DNA of 64,000 bases, taken from assembly GCF_902497745.1 (NCBI RefSeq), contig NZ_CABVHJ010000001.1:310001-374000 (forward strand), given 5' to 3'. Numbering within the stretch: the first letter of the stretch is position 1; every line of letters begins with the position of its first letter. The notes under the pieces were generated by a model that saw nothing but the letters and a program-made list of their open reading frames with translations, had not been told where the DNA came from and did no database searches. The stretch comes from Pseudomonas fluorescens. GTDB taxonomy: Bacteria; Pseudomonadota; Gammaproteobacteria; Pseudomonadales; Pseudomonadaceae. The translations under genes were made by a program, and so were the position numbers. Below are positions 1 to 6,868 of this stretch, one piece after another.

Positions 1-545
1 GAAGAGTTCTCCCCACCCCATTGTTCGAAGGTGTAGGTGTTCGCACGACCCGCCAGAGAGTTTGGCACCCAGCCCTGATCGGTACGAGTCGCCGGACACC
101 TGCGGTCGTTGTCGTCACGCAGGACTTGCACCGCAAACGCATCGTCTACCGGGGGTTTCCAGTCGGTGAGAAGCGAAAAGTACTCCGAGTTTTCACACAT
201 CAAACCAAACCACGGCTGGCTGAGGTCACCGTGTTTCTCGAAGTGCCAGTCGGCACCACTCGACGTCTGCGCTTGCCACAAGCTGGGGGCGCTTGACGGT
301 TTGGGCAGTTGTTTGGCTGCGATAAATACCGAATAGAAATCGTCGAACTTCAGCCATTGGTTCTGCAGCAGCGGCATGGAGAACCGACACGAACCCATGT
401 CTACAATTGTCTCGGTCGGGCCTTGCGCAACCGGCGACTGGCCGGGCTCGTTACCGACCAATACAGGACCTGCGCCAGTCACATAACCCACCTGTAAAAA
501 CGCGACCAGACCAAAGATCAATTCGCGGAGGTATCGTAGTTTCAC
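1..545 (-). CDS. Putative exported protein of unknown function, 3' end outside window
   Basis: I do not recognise this protein. Reading the minus strand from a GTG at 545, the frame stays open for 181 codons to the window edge. It begins MKLRYLRELIFGLVAFLQ, a short basic N-terminus followed by a hydrophobic segment, so a signal peptide or membrane anchor is likely. The remainder is soluble and rich in aromatic residues, with three cysteines (in GSCRFSM, LMCENSE and RRCPATR). The GTG overlaps the TGA of the upstream hydrolase fusion gene by 4 bases (GTGA), which suggests translational coupling and one operon. Open frames on the opposite strand here look like shadows. The start is chosen by that overlap and by the hydrophobic N-terminus; an in-frame ATG exists only well downstream. 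Confidence 0.65.
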   Translation of the reverse strand, partial: MKLRYLRELIFGLVAFLQVGYVTGAGPVLVGNEPGQSPVAQGPTETIVDMGSCRFSMPLLQNQWLKFDDFYSVFIAAKQLPKPSSAPSLWQAQTSSGADWHFEKHGDLSQPWFGLMCENSEYFSLLTDWKPPVDDAFAVQVLRDDNDRRCPATRTDQGWVPNSLAGRANTYTFEQWGGENS

Positions 546-2992
546 TTCGCATCCTTCGAATTGATCAATTCCAAATCCCCATCCCGATACACCACCTCAC
601 ACCCCACCCACGCCGGATCCACCTGCGGTATCACTGCCGACGGCTTGCGCAGCTCCCGCAACAACGTCGAGCCATGCGACAGCCGCCCACCCATCCGCGC
701 AATCACCGCCCGCGCCGTTTGGTAATGCGCGTGCCGCCCCGGATCGAGGGTGTCTTCGAGCAAGATGTCGGCGCCGAGGATGCCTTGCACCTGCCCCGGA
801 TAAATCATGAACCCGGTGGCCAGCTCCGCACCTTCGCGACCGTCCTGCCAGAAGCTGCCGTCGCGGGTGCGTACGTCGGGATGCGGCGCGAACCAATGCT
901 CGCGGTCCGCCAGTGGCATGGCGTGGTGCAGACGGAAGAAGATGCGCATCAGGTTGTCGCGATACCACTCGCGCACTTGCAGGTAGTAACCACGCAGGCC
1001 CGGCAGGCCGCTCGAATGGGCGAGGCGGATCAGACCTGGCCATTGCGGGAATGGTTGTAATGGCAGCTCACTCGACGCGGGTCGAGGGGTGGCCGGATCG
1101 GTTTCCCAAGGCAAGCGGTGAGGACTGTTTTCAAGGTTGTCGTAAGCGGTTGGCGGGCGGCCCAGCCAATCACCGCCGCTGCTCGCCAGCGCTGTGGCGA
1201 TGCACAGATTGCCTTGCACCACGAACACGTAAAACCGGGTGAACCAGTCCGCTAGTTGTTGGCCATCGGCAGCTTGGGCGACGAGTTCGGCCAGTTCCCG
1301 ATCGAAGCGCTGCAAGCCGTTTTCAAGATTCAGCAAATGGCCGCGAGCCTTGCGTTGCATACGCAAAAACAGCGGCAACGAACGCAGCATCTTCAGCGGT
1401 TGCCACGGCAGATGTGGCGTCGCGCCGCCAACTTCACCCGCGTAGTTATCGGCGCTGATGCCCCAGTCGGCCAGCCTTGCAAGAAACAGATCATTGTTGA
1501 TATAGGACGCGCCGCCGAACACCGCGGTGAAAGGCTCGTTGTCCTGCAACACCCGCGCATCCCAACGCGCCATGATCGCCGGAATACTCGCGGCTGCTCG
1601 GCGCTGGGCGTATTCCACCAGCACGCTCGGTTGCGGCGGCAGGATCTCGGCGATGTTCGCGGCGGTCAGGTGTCTGCGCCAGCCGTAATCGCTGATCGGC
1701 CGGTATTGCAGCAACCACAATTGCGCACCATCCCAGGCCCATTCGACATCGCCGGCCACATAGTGGAACACGCGCAGTACGTCTTGCAAAAAGCGCCAGA
1801 GCAGGTCTTCGGTCAAACCGTGGGACGGCGTGAACGCGCCGCTGCGCCAGGCATCGCCGAGCCGCGAAAGCGTTGCCCGCGAGGGGCTGACGTGACCGTC
1901 GGCCAGCGATTCGAGATGGCCTTCCACCCATTCCAGTTCTACCGAGAGATGGCGCACAAAAGCGATCCCGGACACTACCGGGGTGATGAAGCGTTGCACC
2001 ACCACTTCCTCGACACCTTCGGCCGTCAGTTCGGCAATGCGTTTCGGCACATTGGCGGACGGCTCGCGCAGATAGGTGGTGCTCAAACCGGCATTCGCCG
2101 AGTCGGCCTGATCTTCACCGTAACTGGAGGAGCGCACCGCCCAGGTCACATCAGGTTGGGCGACGAGAAATGCCGGCAGACGCGGATCGGTGCAATCGTT
2201 GAGGGTCAGCGCTGCCGGTACCGCTTGCCGGGCCAGTTCAGCCAGGCGCAAACGCCCACCCTTGGTGTGCGCGACAAACCCGCGCTCGCCCGACTCCAGC
2301 CACTGCGCGAACTGCGCGGGCGAGTCGATCCACGGGTAATGACCCCAACCAGATTTGAGGCTGATGGTCAGATCAGCGCGCGCAAGAATCGCCGACCACG
2401 CCGCCGCTTGCTCGATGCCGAGCACCGCGTCCTGATCGCCCCAGACCAGCTCGACCGGATCGGTGATCCACTCCAGCAGCGGCAGCGCAGTGTCGGCGCG
2501 AATCAGATCCCAGTGCGGCACAAACGCACGGCAGCGCGCATAGCCGGCGCCCATGCGCTGGTACTGCGCAGGCGTCCAGGTCTGGTTGGAGAACTTGCGG
2601 GCGAACAGCGTGGGCTTGTTCGACAGCAGCCAGTGGATGGTCTTGCGGATCGGCAGCGGCGACATCAGTGCCGGCAAGCGACGCTGCCACAAAAATGCAC
2701 CGACCGGCGCCAACAAAACGCTGCGGAAAAAGTGCCCGGGCCGACGCTGCAACGCGTGCAGCACCAGCAACGCATTGACCCCGACCGCCATGATCGCGCT
2801 GCCCTGCTGCGTCATCGCCAGCAAGGTCTGCGCGTAGTCCGCCAGATCCTCGCAAGGCGGCTGCGGATTCGCGCCGAAGCCCGGCAACTCCAGCGGCACC
2901 ACGTCGTAGCGCTGGAAGTGCGGCAGCGCGTCATCCCACCAATCGGCGGCGCTGCCGTTGCCGGCCAGCAGGTACATCAACGGCTTGCTCAT
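542..2992 (-). CDS. Alpha/beta-hydrolase-like domain fused to PEP-synthase-type ATP-grasp and phosphohistidine domains
   Basis: An 816-residue fusion. Residues 1-235 resemble an alpha/beta hydrolase: the LLAGNGS oxyanion-type loop, VWGDQD with the acid near 186-188, and GHYPWID with the base His218. The nucleophile elbow reads GVNAL, so Asn73 sits where Ser is expected and the domain is probably not a normal esterase. Residues about 250-440 resemble the ATP-binding domain of PEP synthase or pyruvate phosphate dikinase (AVRSSSYGED near 285-294, later WLLQYRPI). The C-terminus carries the mobile phosphohistidine domain, GGRLSHGSTLLRELRKP, with His773. The layout recalls rifampin phosphotransferase and PEP synthase, but no substrate can be named. 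It lies 9 bases after the SDR gene and overlaps the next gene by 4. Fold assignment is firm; function is unknown. Confidence 0.8.
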   Translation of the reverse strand: MSKPLMYLLAGNGSAADWWDDALPHFQRYDVVPLELPGFGANPQPPCEDLADYAQTLLAMTQQGSAIMAVGVNALLVLHALQRRPGHFFRSVLLAPVGAFLWQRRLPALMSPLPIRKTIHWLLSNKPTLFARKFSNQTWTPAQYQRMGAGYARCRAFVPHWDLIRADTALPLLEWITDPVELVWGDQDAVLGIEQAAAWSAILARADLTISLKSGWGHYPWIDSPAQFAQWLESGERGFVAHTKGGRLRLAELARQAVPAALTLNDCTDPRLPAFLVAQPDVTWAVRSSSYGEDQADSANAGLSTTYLREPSANVPKRIAELTAEGVEEVVVQRFITPVVSGIAFVRHLSVELEWVEGHLESLADGHVSPSRATLSRLGDAWRSGAFTPSHGLTEDLLWRFLQDVLRVFHYVAGDVEWAWDGAQLWLLQYRPISDYGWRRHLTAANIAEILPPQPSVLVEYAQRRAAASIPAIMARWDARVLQDNEPFTAVFGGASYINNDLFLARLADWGISADNYAGEVGGATPHLPWQPLKMLRSLPLFLRMQRKARGHLLNLENGLQRFDRELAELVAQAADGQQLADWFTRFYVFVVQGNLCIATALASSGGDWLGRPPTAYDNLENSPHRLPWETDPATPRPASSELPLQPFPQWPGLIRLAHSSGLPGLRGYYLQVREWYRDNLMRIFFRLHHAMPLADREHWFAPHPDVRTRDGSFWQDGREGAELATGFMIYPGQVQGILGADILLEDTLDPGRHAHYQTARAVIARMGGRLSHGSTLLRELRKPSAVIPQVDPAWVGCEVVYRDGDLELINSKDAK

Positions 2993-3001
2993 GGACGAGC
3001 C

Positions 3002-4396
3002 TCAGGTCAGATCGCGCAGAGCGGCGTCGAGGGTTGGATAGCGGAATGTGTAGCCGGCCTCGGTCAAACGCTGCGGCACCACGCGCTGACCATCGAAAAA
3101 CAGCTGCGCCATCTCCCCCGCCATTGCACGCACTGGCGCGGCGGGAATGTGCAACCACACCGGGCGCTTGAGGACCTTGCCGGCCTGCTCGGCGAACGCG
3201 GCCTGACTGACCGTCTCGGGCGCGACCATGTTGTAGGTGCCACGCAGATTTTCGTCGTTGAAAGCCCGCGCGATCACCTGAAGCACATCGTCGCGATGCA
3301 CCCAGCTCATGATCTGCCGACCGTCGCCCATGCGCCCGCCGAAACCCAAGCGGAATGGCAGCAGCAACGGCGTCAACGCACCGCCCAAGCCAAAGACCAC
3401 GCCAAGACGCAGCACCACCTGACGCACGCCAAACTCAGTGGCCGGTTGCGCGGCAGCTTCCCAACGCGCACAGAGTTCAGCCATGAAACCGTCGCCCTTG
3501 CTGGCGTGTTCGTCGAGACTTTCGCTGGCATCGCGCACGCCGTAGAAACCGATGGCCGAGGCTTGAATCCATAGCGCGGGTTTGTGCTTGGTGTTCTTCA
3601 GCCAGGTCATCAGCGCTTCGGTGGTGCCGACTCGGCTGGCGAGCAATTGCGCCTGACGTTTGGGAGTCCAGCGTGGGCCGGCGACAGGGGCGCCGGCGAA
3701 ATTGATCACTACGTCGAAGGCTTCGTCATGACTGAGTTCGCTGAGCGAATGCACACAGCGGACGCGGCCGTTGAATAGATTGGCCGCGCTCAACGGAGCG
3801 CGCGTCAGTACGCTGACCGAATGGCCCGCGTCGAGTAATCGATTGACCAAGGCTTCGCCGATAAACCCGGTGCCGCCGGTTATCAGCACGTGTTTGAAAG
3901 CGCCGCCGGCAAACGGGTTGGATTGGCTCGGAGTCTTTACTGCAGGAGACTTTCGGCGGTCATGCCGATACAGCCAGAACAACGGAGGCAACAACACCAG
4001 CAACGCAAAACCGTCGAGCCACAGGTGCGACCAGACCTGTTGTTGCGCCGAGAGCCACATGTCCTGCGGCGCCCATAACAGGATGCCGGCGCTCAACCAG
4101 CCCCACACTGCCGGGGCTTTCAACCGATTGCCGATGTGCACCAGCGCGAGCATGTACAACGAATAACTTTGCAACGTCGCGCCGAACAGCGCGAGCCACC
4201 AGACTTGTTGTTCGTGGCCGGCCGCAGGTACCGCATCAGCGCCCCAGAATGCGAGTTCGAGATTGTGCAGGTAGCCGTCGAGTAATCCGGAATGGCCGGC
4301 CCAGGTCAGGGTGAGGCCGGCGAGAATGTGCACGATTGCGGCTGCGTATAGCCAGAGCACTAACGCGGGGCGAAGCGAGGTCGAGGGGGCTGGCAT
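3002..4396 (-). CDS. DoxX-like membrane domain fused to TIGR01777-family SDR epimerase
   Basis: A 464-residue protein. Residues 1-140 contain four hydrophobic segments and resemble the DoxX-like family that is often joined to this SDR type. From about residue 160 comes a Rossmann domain: HVLITGGTGFIGEALVNRLL binds NAD(P), and IGFYGVRDASESLDE with a following WEAA is typical of the TIGR01777/YfcH group. Substrates of that group are unknown; a membrane-tethered oxidoreductase or epimerase is the reasonable reading. An ATG at 4414 is possible, but its AAGGA sits directly against it. The ATG at 4396 has AGGA at proper spacing and is chosen here. It is the first gene of the three-gene operon running to the window edge. 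The 118 bases upstream hold a 10-bp inverted repeat (4444-4453 and 4499-4508). Confidence 0.82.
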   Translation of the reverse strand: MPAPSTSLRPALVLWLYAAAIVHILAGLTLTWAGHSGLLDGYLHNLELAFWGADAVPAAGHEQQVWWLALFGATLQSYSLYMLALVHIGNRLKAPAVWGWLSAGILLWAPQDMWLSAQQQVWSHLWLDGFALLVLLPPLFWLYRHDRRKSPAVKTPSQSNPFAGGAFKHVLITGGTGFIGEALVNRLLDAGHSVSVLTRAPLSAANLFNGRVRCVHSLSELSHDEAFDVVINFAGAPVAGPRWTPKRQAQLLASRVGTTEALMTWLKNTKHKPALWIQASAIGFYGVRDASESLDEHASKGDGFMAELCARWEAAAQPATEFGVRQVVLRLGVVFGLGGALTPLLLPFRLGFGGRMGDGRQIMSWVHRDDVLQVIARAFNDENLRGTYNMVAPETVSQAAFAEQAGKVLKRPVWLHIPAAPVRAMAGEMAQLFFDGQRVVPQRLTEAGYTFRYPTLDAALRDLT

Positions 4397-4443
4397 TCCG
4401 TGTCCTGAGCGCATTCCTTGGGGGTGGGGAGTTTAAAGGAAAA

Positions 4444-4508
4444 TCGCAGTCGTCAGACGCTCAAAAACTAAACGTTTTACCGGACGTATTCAGACTCAAC
4501 GACTGCGA
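4444..4508. repeat. 10-bp perfect inverted repeat in the intergenic region before the SDR operon
   Basis: TCGCAGTCGT at 4444-4453 is the exact reverse complement of ACGACTGCGA at 4499-4508, with 45 bases between. No T-run follows, so it does not look like an intrinsic terminator. It lies between the last toxin-cassette gene and the SDR operon and could be an operator or a transcript stem. This is inference only. Confidence 0.4.
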
Positions 4509-4534
4509 AAACGCATCAGACATGACCCGGCATT

Positions 4535-5911
4535 TCAGATGCAGTGACTGGCCTTGATAGGTTCAGCGCCCTGCGATCCCAATCGCCCCACGTTGAAGAT
4601 GCCCAACTGATTACCTTTGTCAGCCGCCATCTGATAACAGGCTAACGCCCGCGACATATCCTTCGTTCCAAACTCGCCACCTTCAAAGGTCGAGGCCAGA
4701 TAATTCATCGCATCAGCCGAGCCCATGGAAATAGCACGAATAACCTGCTCTTTTGCCTGCTCGGGATGGAGGCAAGGGCCGTTATAGTCAGTGGAGTTTC
4801 CTGAACAAAGAAACGTGGCATAGGCCAACGCGCCACTCGGTATTTTCGAGGCTGCTTTGAACAGCGCCTCGACCTTAGGGGTTTCCAACTGAGACGCCAT
4901 TTGCGAAAGGCTCAGGCTTGCCGCCGACAGGCTCGCCTGTGCGTCACCCGACTCTGCAGCACAGACAAAATTCTCCAGCGACGCTTCAATCAACTTCACC
5001 GTCAGCGGGTATTGCTCAAGAAACCCAAGCCCACCTAACGCTTCGGCACGTTGATAACAGAAGTTCTCGGCGCGGCTCATTCCTGGGTTCTCTGTTGCGA
5101 CAAGATCCTTCTCACTGATCGACCAATCCTCAATCCCCTCAAGCACCCAACATGCCTGACGAGAGAAGTTGAAGATTTTCACATTGCTGTTGCCTGCCCT
5201 TTTATCCACCACGTTGACGTGACTTTCATCGACCTCCTCGATCTCGACTCCAGGTGTCTTGCCGGGTGTGATGGCGGCCATCAGCGGATAGGTGAACGTT
5301 GTTCCACTGACACCCGAGGTCGAAGGCTCAAAGGTACTACGTTCCTTTCCCGCCACCGGTTTCAACACCAGCGACTTGACCGTCATCGCCGTGAGACGGC
5401 GCTGTGATTCGCTGTTGGCGGAAAACGCAGTCAGGAAAGGCGCGAACTCCTCCGAGGGGCAAGCGTCGCTGGTGGGAGCCGTCGAAGCGCTCTTATCGGA
5501 TGCAAGAGCAGGGACGATCTTGTCCAGATACGCCGAGCGCTCACGACTCATTCTGGCGATGCACGAGTTAACCGCGAACACATGCGCCGGCATCCCCGTC
5601 TCGATTTCGAATGCCTCCAAAGGGCAGTTGGCATCGCGCAATTTCAACCACGCACGCTGCGACTCTTTAACCTTCGCCGCGTATTCCGCGCCCAATGCCG
5701 GATCTGCTCGATAGTCAGACTCAAGTCGCGTCATTAGCTGCTTGTAGCTGAAATTCAACTGCGTATCGGCAGCCTTCTTCGCCGCCTCCGAGCAGGGCAC
5801 CATTTCCAGACTTGAGGTGACATGGCTGCAGTCGTCCTGCGCATAGGCTGCTGAAACTGGCAGCAGCAGCGCGGCTAGCAGGGTAAAAACAAAACGGTTC
5901 ACGGTGTTCAT
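4535..5911 (-). CDS. Exported LprI/DUF1311 lysozyme-inhibitor-like domain fused to a Sel1-like region; candidate T6SS immunity protein
   Basis: A 458-residue protein with a clear signal peptide (residues 1-24, cleavage after AYA). Residues about 27-130 match the DUF1311/LprI pattern: spaced cysteines, a helix around LNFSYKQLMTRL, then ESQRAWLKLRDANC and RMSRERSAYL. LprI of Mycobacterium tuberculosis is a lysozyme inhibitor. Residues about 155-458 are closely similar to the whole mature part of the 9910-10929 protein, sharing SQRRLTAMTVKSLVLKP-like, HVNVVDKRAGNSN and IFNFSRQACWVLEG blocks, and end in Sel1-like TPR helices (SRALACYQMAADKGN). It closes the vgrG cassette, 7 bases after the frameshifted small gene. 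Since the nearby effector has a lysozyme-like domain, a periplasmic immunity role is plausible but unproven. Confidence 0.8.
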   Translation of the reverse strand: MNTVNRFVFTLLAALLLPVSAAYAQDDCSHVTSSLEMVPCSEAAKKAADTQLNFSYKQLMTRLESDYRADPALGAEYAAKVKESQRAWLKLRDANCPLEAFEIETGMPAHVFAVNSCIARMSRERSAYLDKIVPALASDKSASTAPTSDACPSEEFAPFLTAFSANSESQRRLTAMTVKSLVLKPVAGKERSTFEPSTSGVSGTTFTYPLMAAITPGKTPGVEIEEVDESHVNVVDKRAGNSNVKIFNFSRQACWVLEGIEDWSISEKDLVATENPGMSRAENFCYQRAEALGGLGFLEQYPLTVKLIEASLENFVCAAESGDAQASLSAASLSLSQMASQLETPKVEALFKAASKIPSGALAYATFLCSGNSTDYNGPCLHPEQAKEQVIRAISMGSADAMNYLASTFEGGEFGTKDMSRALACYQMAADKGNQLGIFNVGRLGSQGAEPIKASHCI

Positions 5912-5918
5912 CCTTGAG

Positions 5919-6187
5919 TCATTCAGGTTTGCATTTGGTGAATCGGGTGGTGCATTGGTCTGGCCCGTTCATTCCCCAGTAAGTGCTGAGCAACGTCTTA
6001 CGTTTTTTGTCGACGCGCAGGTTAACGAAGCCATCGCCGCAGTCCGGCTGTAACTCTTCAAACGTGCCGGATTTGGGACCAATGCCGTGTCGACCCCTTT
6101 GACGGGACTCAATGTGGTGGTTTCAGCTAACGCCGGCATCGTCCAAGTCAGACCGATTAGTGATGCCGCTAGAGGGTGGAACTGCAT
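5919..6187 (-). pseudogene. Small exported cysteine-containing protein, apparently frameshifted
   Basis: The ATG at 6187 opens a signal peptide (MQFHPLAASLIGLTWTMPALA, cleavage after ALA), preceded by a GGGAG-type ribosome site. The frame continues to about residue 37 (VDTALVP) and then becomes unlike a protein. From the AAA at 6074 the neighbouring frame is convincing for 51 residues: KSGTFEELQPDCGDGFVNL, then a basic stretch, YWGMNGPDQCTTRF and KCKPE, ending at TGA 5919-5921, just 7 bases before the next ATG. Joining the two needs one inserted base near 6071-6079 (GTCCCAAATCC on the minus strand). The intact product would be about 89 residues, periplasmic, with three cysteines. The break could be a real mutation, a sequencing error or a programmed shift. 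Family not recognised; its place in the cassette suggests immunity or accessory function. Confidence 0.6.
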
Positions 6188-6358
6188 TTACCCGCCCTAC
6201 TCCCACCTGCATCCGGAATCCCGGGAGTGCAAACGGGTCGTTGCAACATCAGGGATAGTTGATGGCGACAAGGCAGGAAATGAACACGCTGGAGAAAGGG
6301 GAGGTGCGGACTTAGCCAGAGGCACATCCGTCACCTTTCCCCTTGGAATAAACCAAAT

Positions 6359-6868
6359 TTACTGATCGACAAGTTCGATCAGAGTGAGCTTCTTGCCATC
6401 GAACTCGTAGAAGCGCTGCCGGTTACCCTCCTCGAGGTCGTTACCCTCTACATCCACTTCCGGATCGGCCGCTACACCCATAATCTCGAGCAATTTGCTG
6501 TCTGGCTTGTAGACGGCCGCGTAGGGTGCGGTACCGTCATTTCCGATGATGTAGTAGGCATTAGGAAAGGACGTAACAACCTGCCCCGTTTTCACGTCAA
6601 GAATTTCGCCACAGATAGACCCGCCGCCACAGCCGTTTGCGTAAACAACATAATGGCCTGCAAAATTTACCGGTTGCTTGATGGCTTTTTTACGCCCCTC
6701 AGCCCAGCTTTTATTTTCATCACTGGCAACAGCATCGTGATGTTGACCCTTAAAAACCTCGTCGACTTTATAGTTTTCGAACCGAGGCACATCGGCCTTG
6801 GCAAAACACGAGAAGAGAAAAAGCGCGCCCAGCCAAAACAAGCGGGACGCTGATAACTTACTTGCCAT
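6359..6868 (-). CDS. Small exported protein, candidate immunity protein for the upstream effector
   Basis: A 169-residue protein. The ATG at 6868 is chosen because it gives a clean signal peptide (MASKLSASRLFWLGALFLFS, cleavage near AKA) and overlaps the effector stop by 11 bases; the longer frame upstream encodes no sensible N-terminus. The mature part has VNFAGHYVVYANGCGGGSIC and a following EILDVKTGQVV segment. I recall this NFAGHY-plus-glycine/cysteine pattern in small exported hypothetical proteins of Proteobacteria, without a defined function. Translational overlap with a peptidoglycan-targeting effector, periplasmic location and small size are the usual signs of a T6SS immunity protein, so that role is inferred from context. 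Base composition is AT-richer than the T6SS core, as for the effector. Confidence 0.72.
   Translation of the reverse strand: MASKLSASRLFWLGALFLFSCFAKADVPRFENYKVDEVFKGQHHDAVASDENKSWAEGRKKAIKQPVNFAGHYVVYANGCGGGSICGEILDVKTGQVVTSFPNAYYIIGNDGTAPYAAVYKPDSKLLEIMGVAADPEVDVEGNDLEEGNRQRFYEFDGKKLTLIELVDQ

Noticed and set aside
1256..3574. A long open frame of 772 codons on the plus strand across the fusion gene and SDR gene
   Set aside because: It is antisense to two genes with clear family motifs, has no recognisable domain, and is explained by high GC codon bias.
6197..6334. A 45-codon minus-strand frame (GTG start) between the immunity candidate and the frameshifted gene
   Set aside because: No ribosome site or family match and no hydrophobic segment. 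It may be leader or spacer sequence; evidence is too thin to call a gene.
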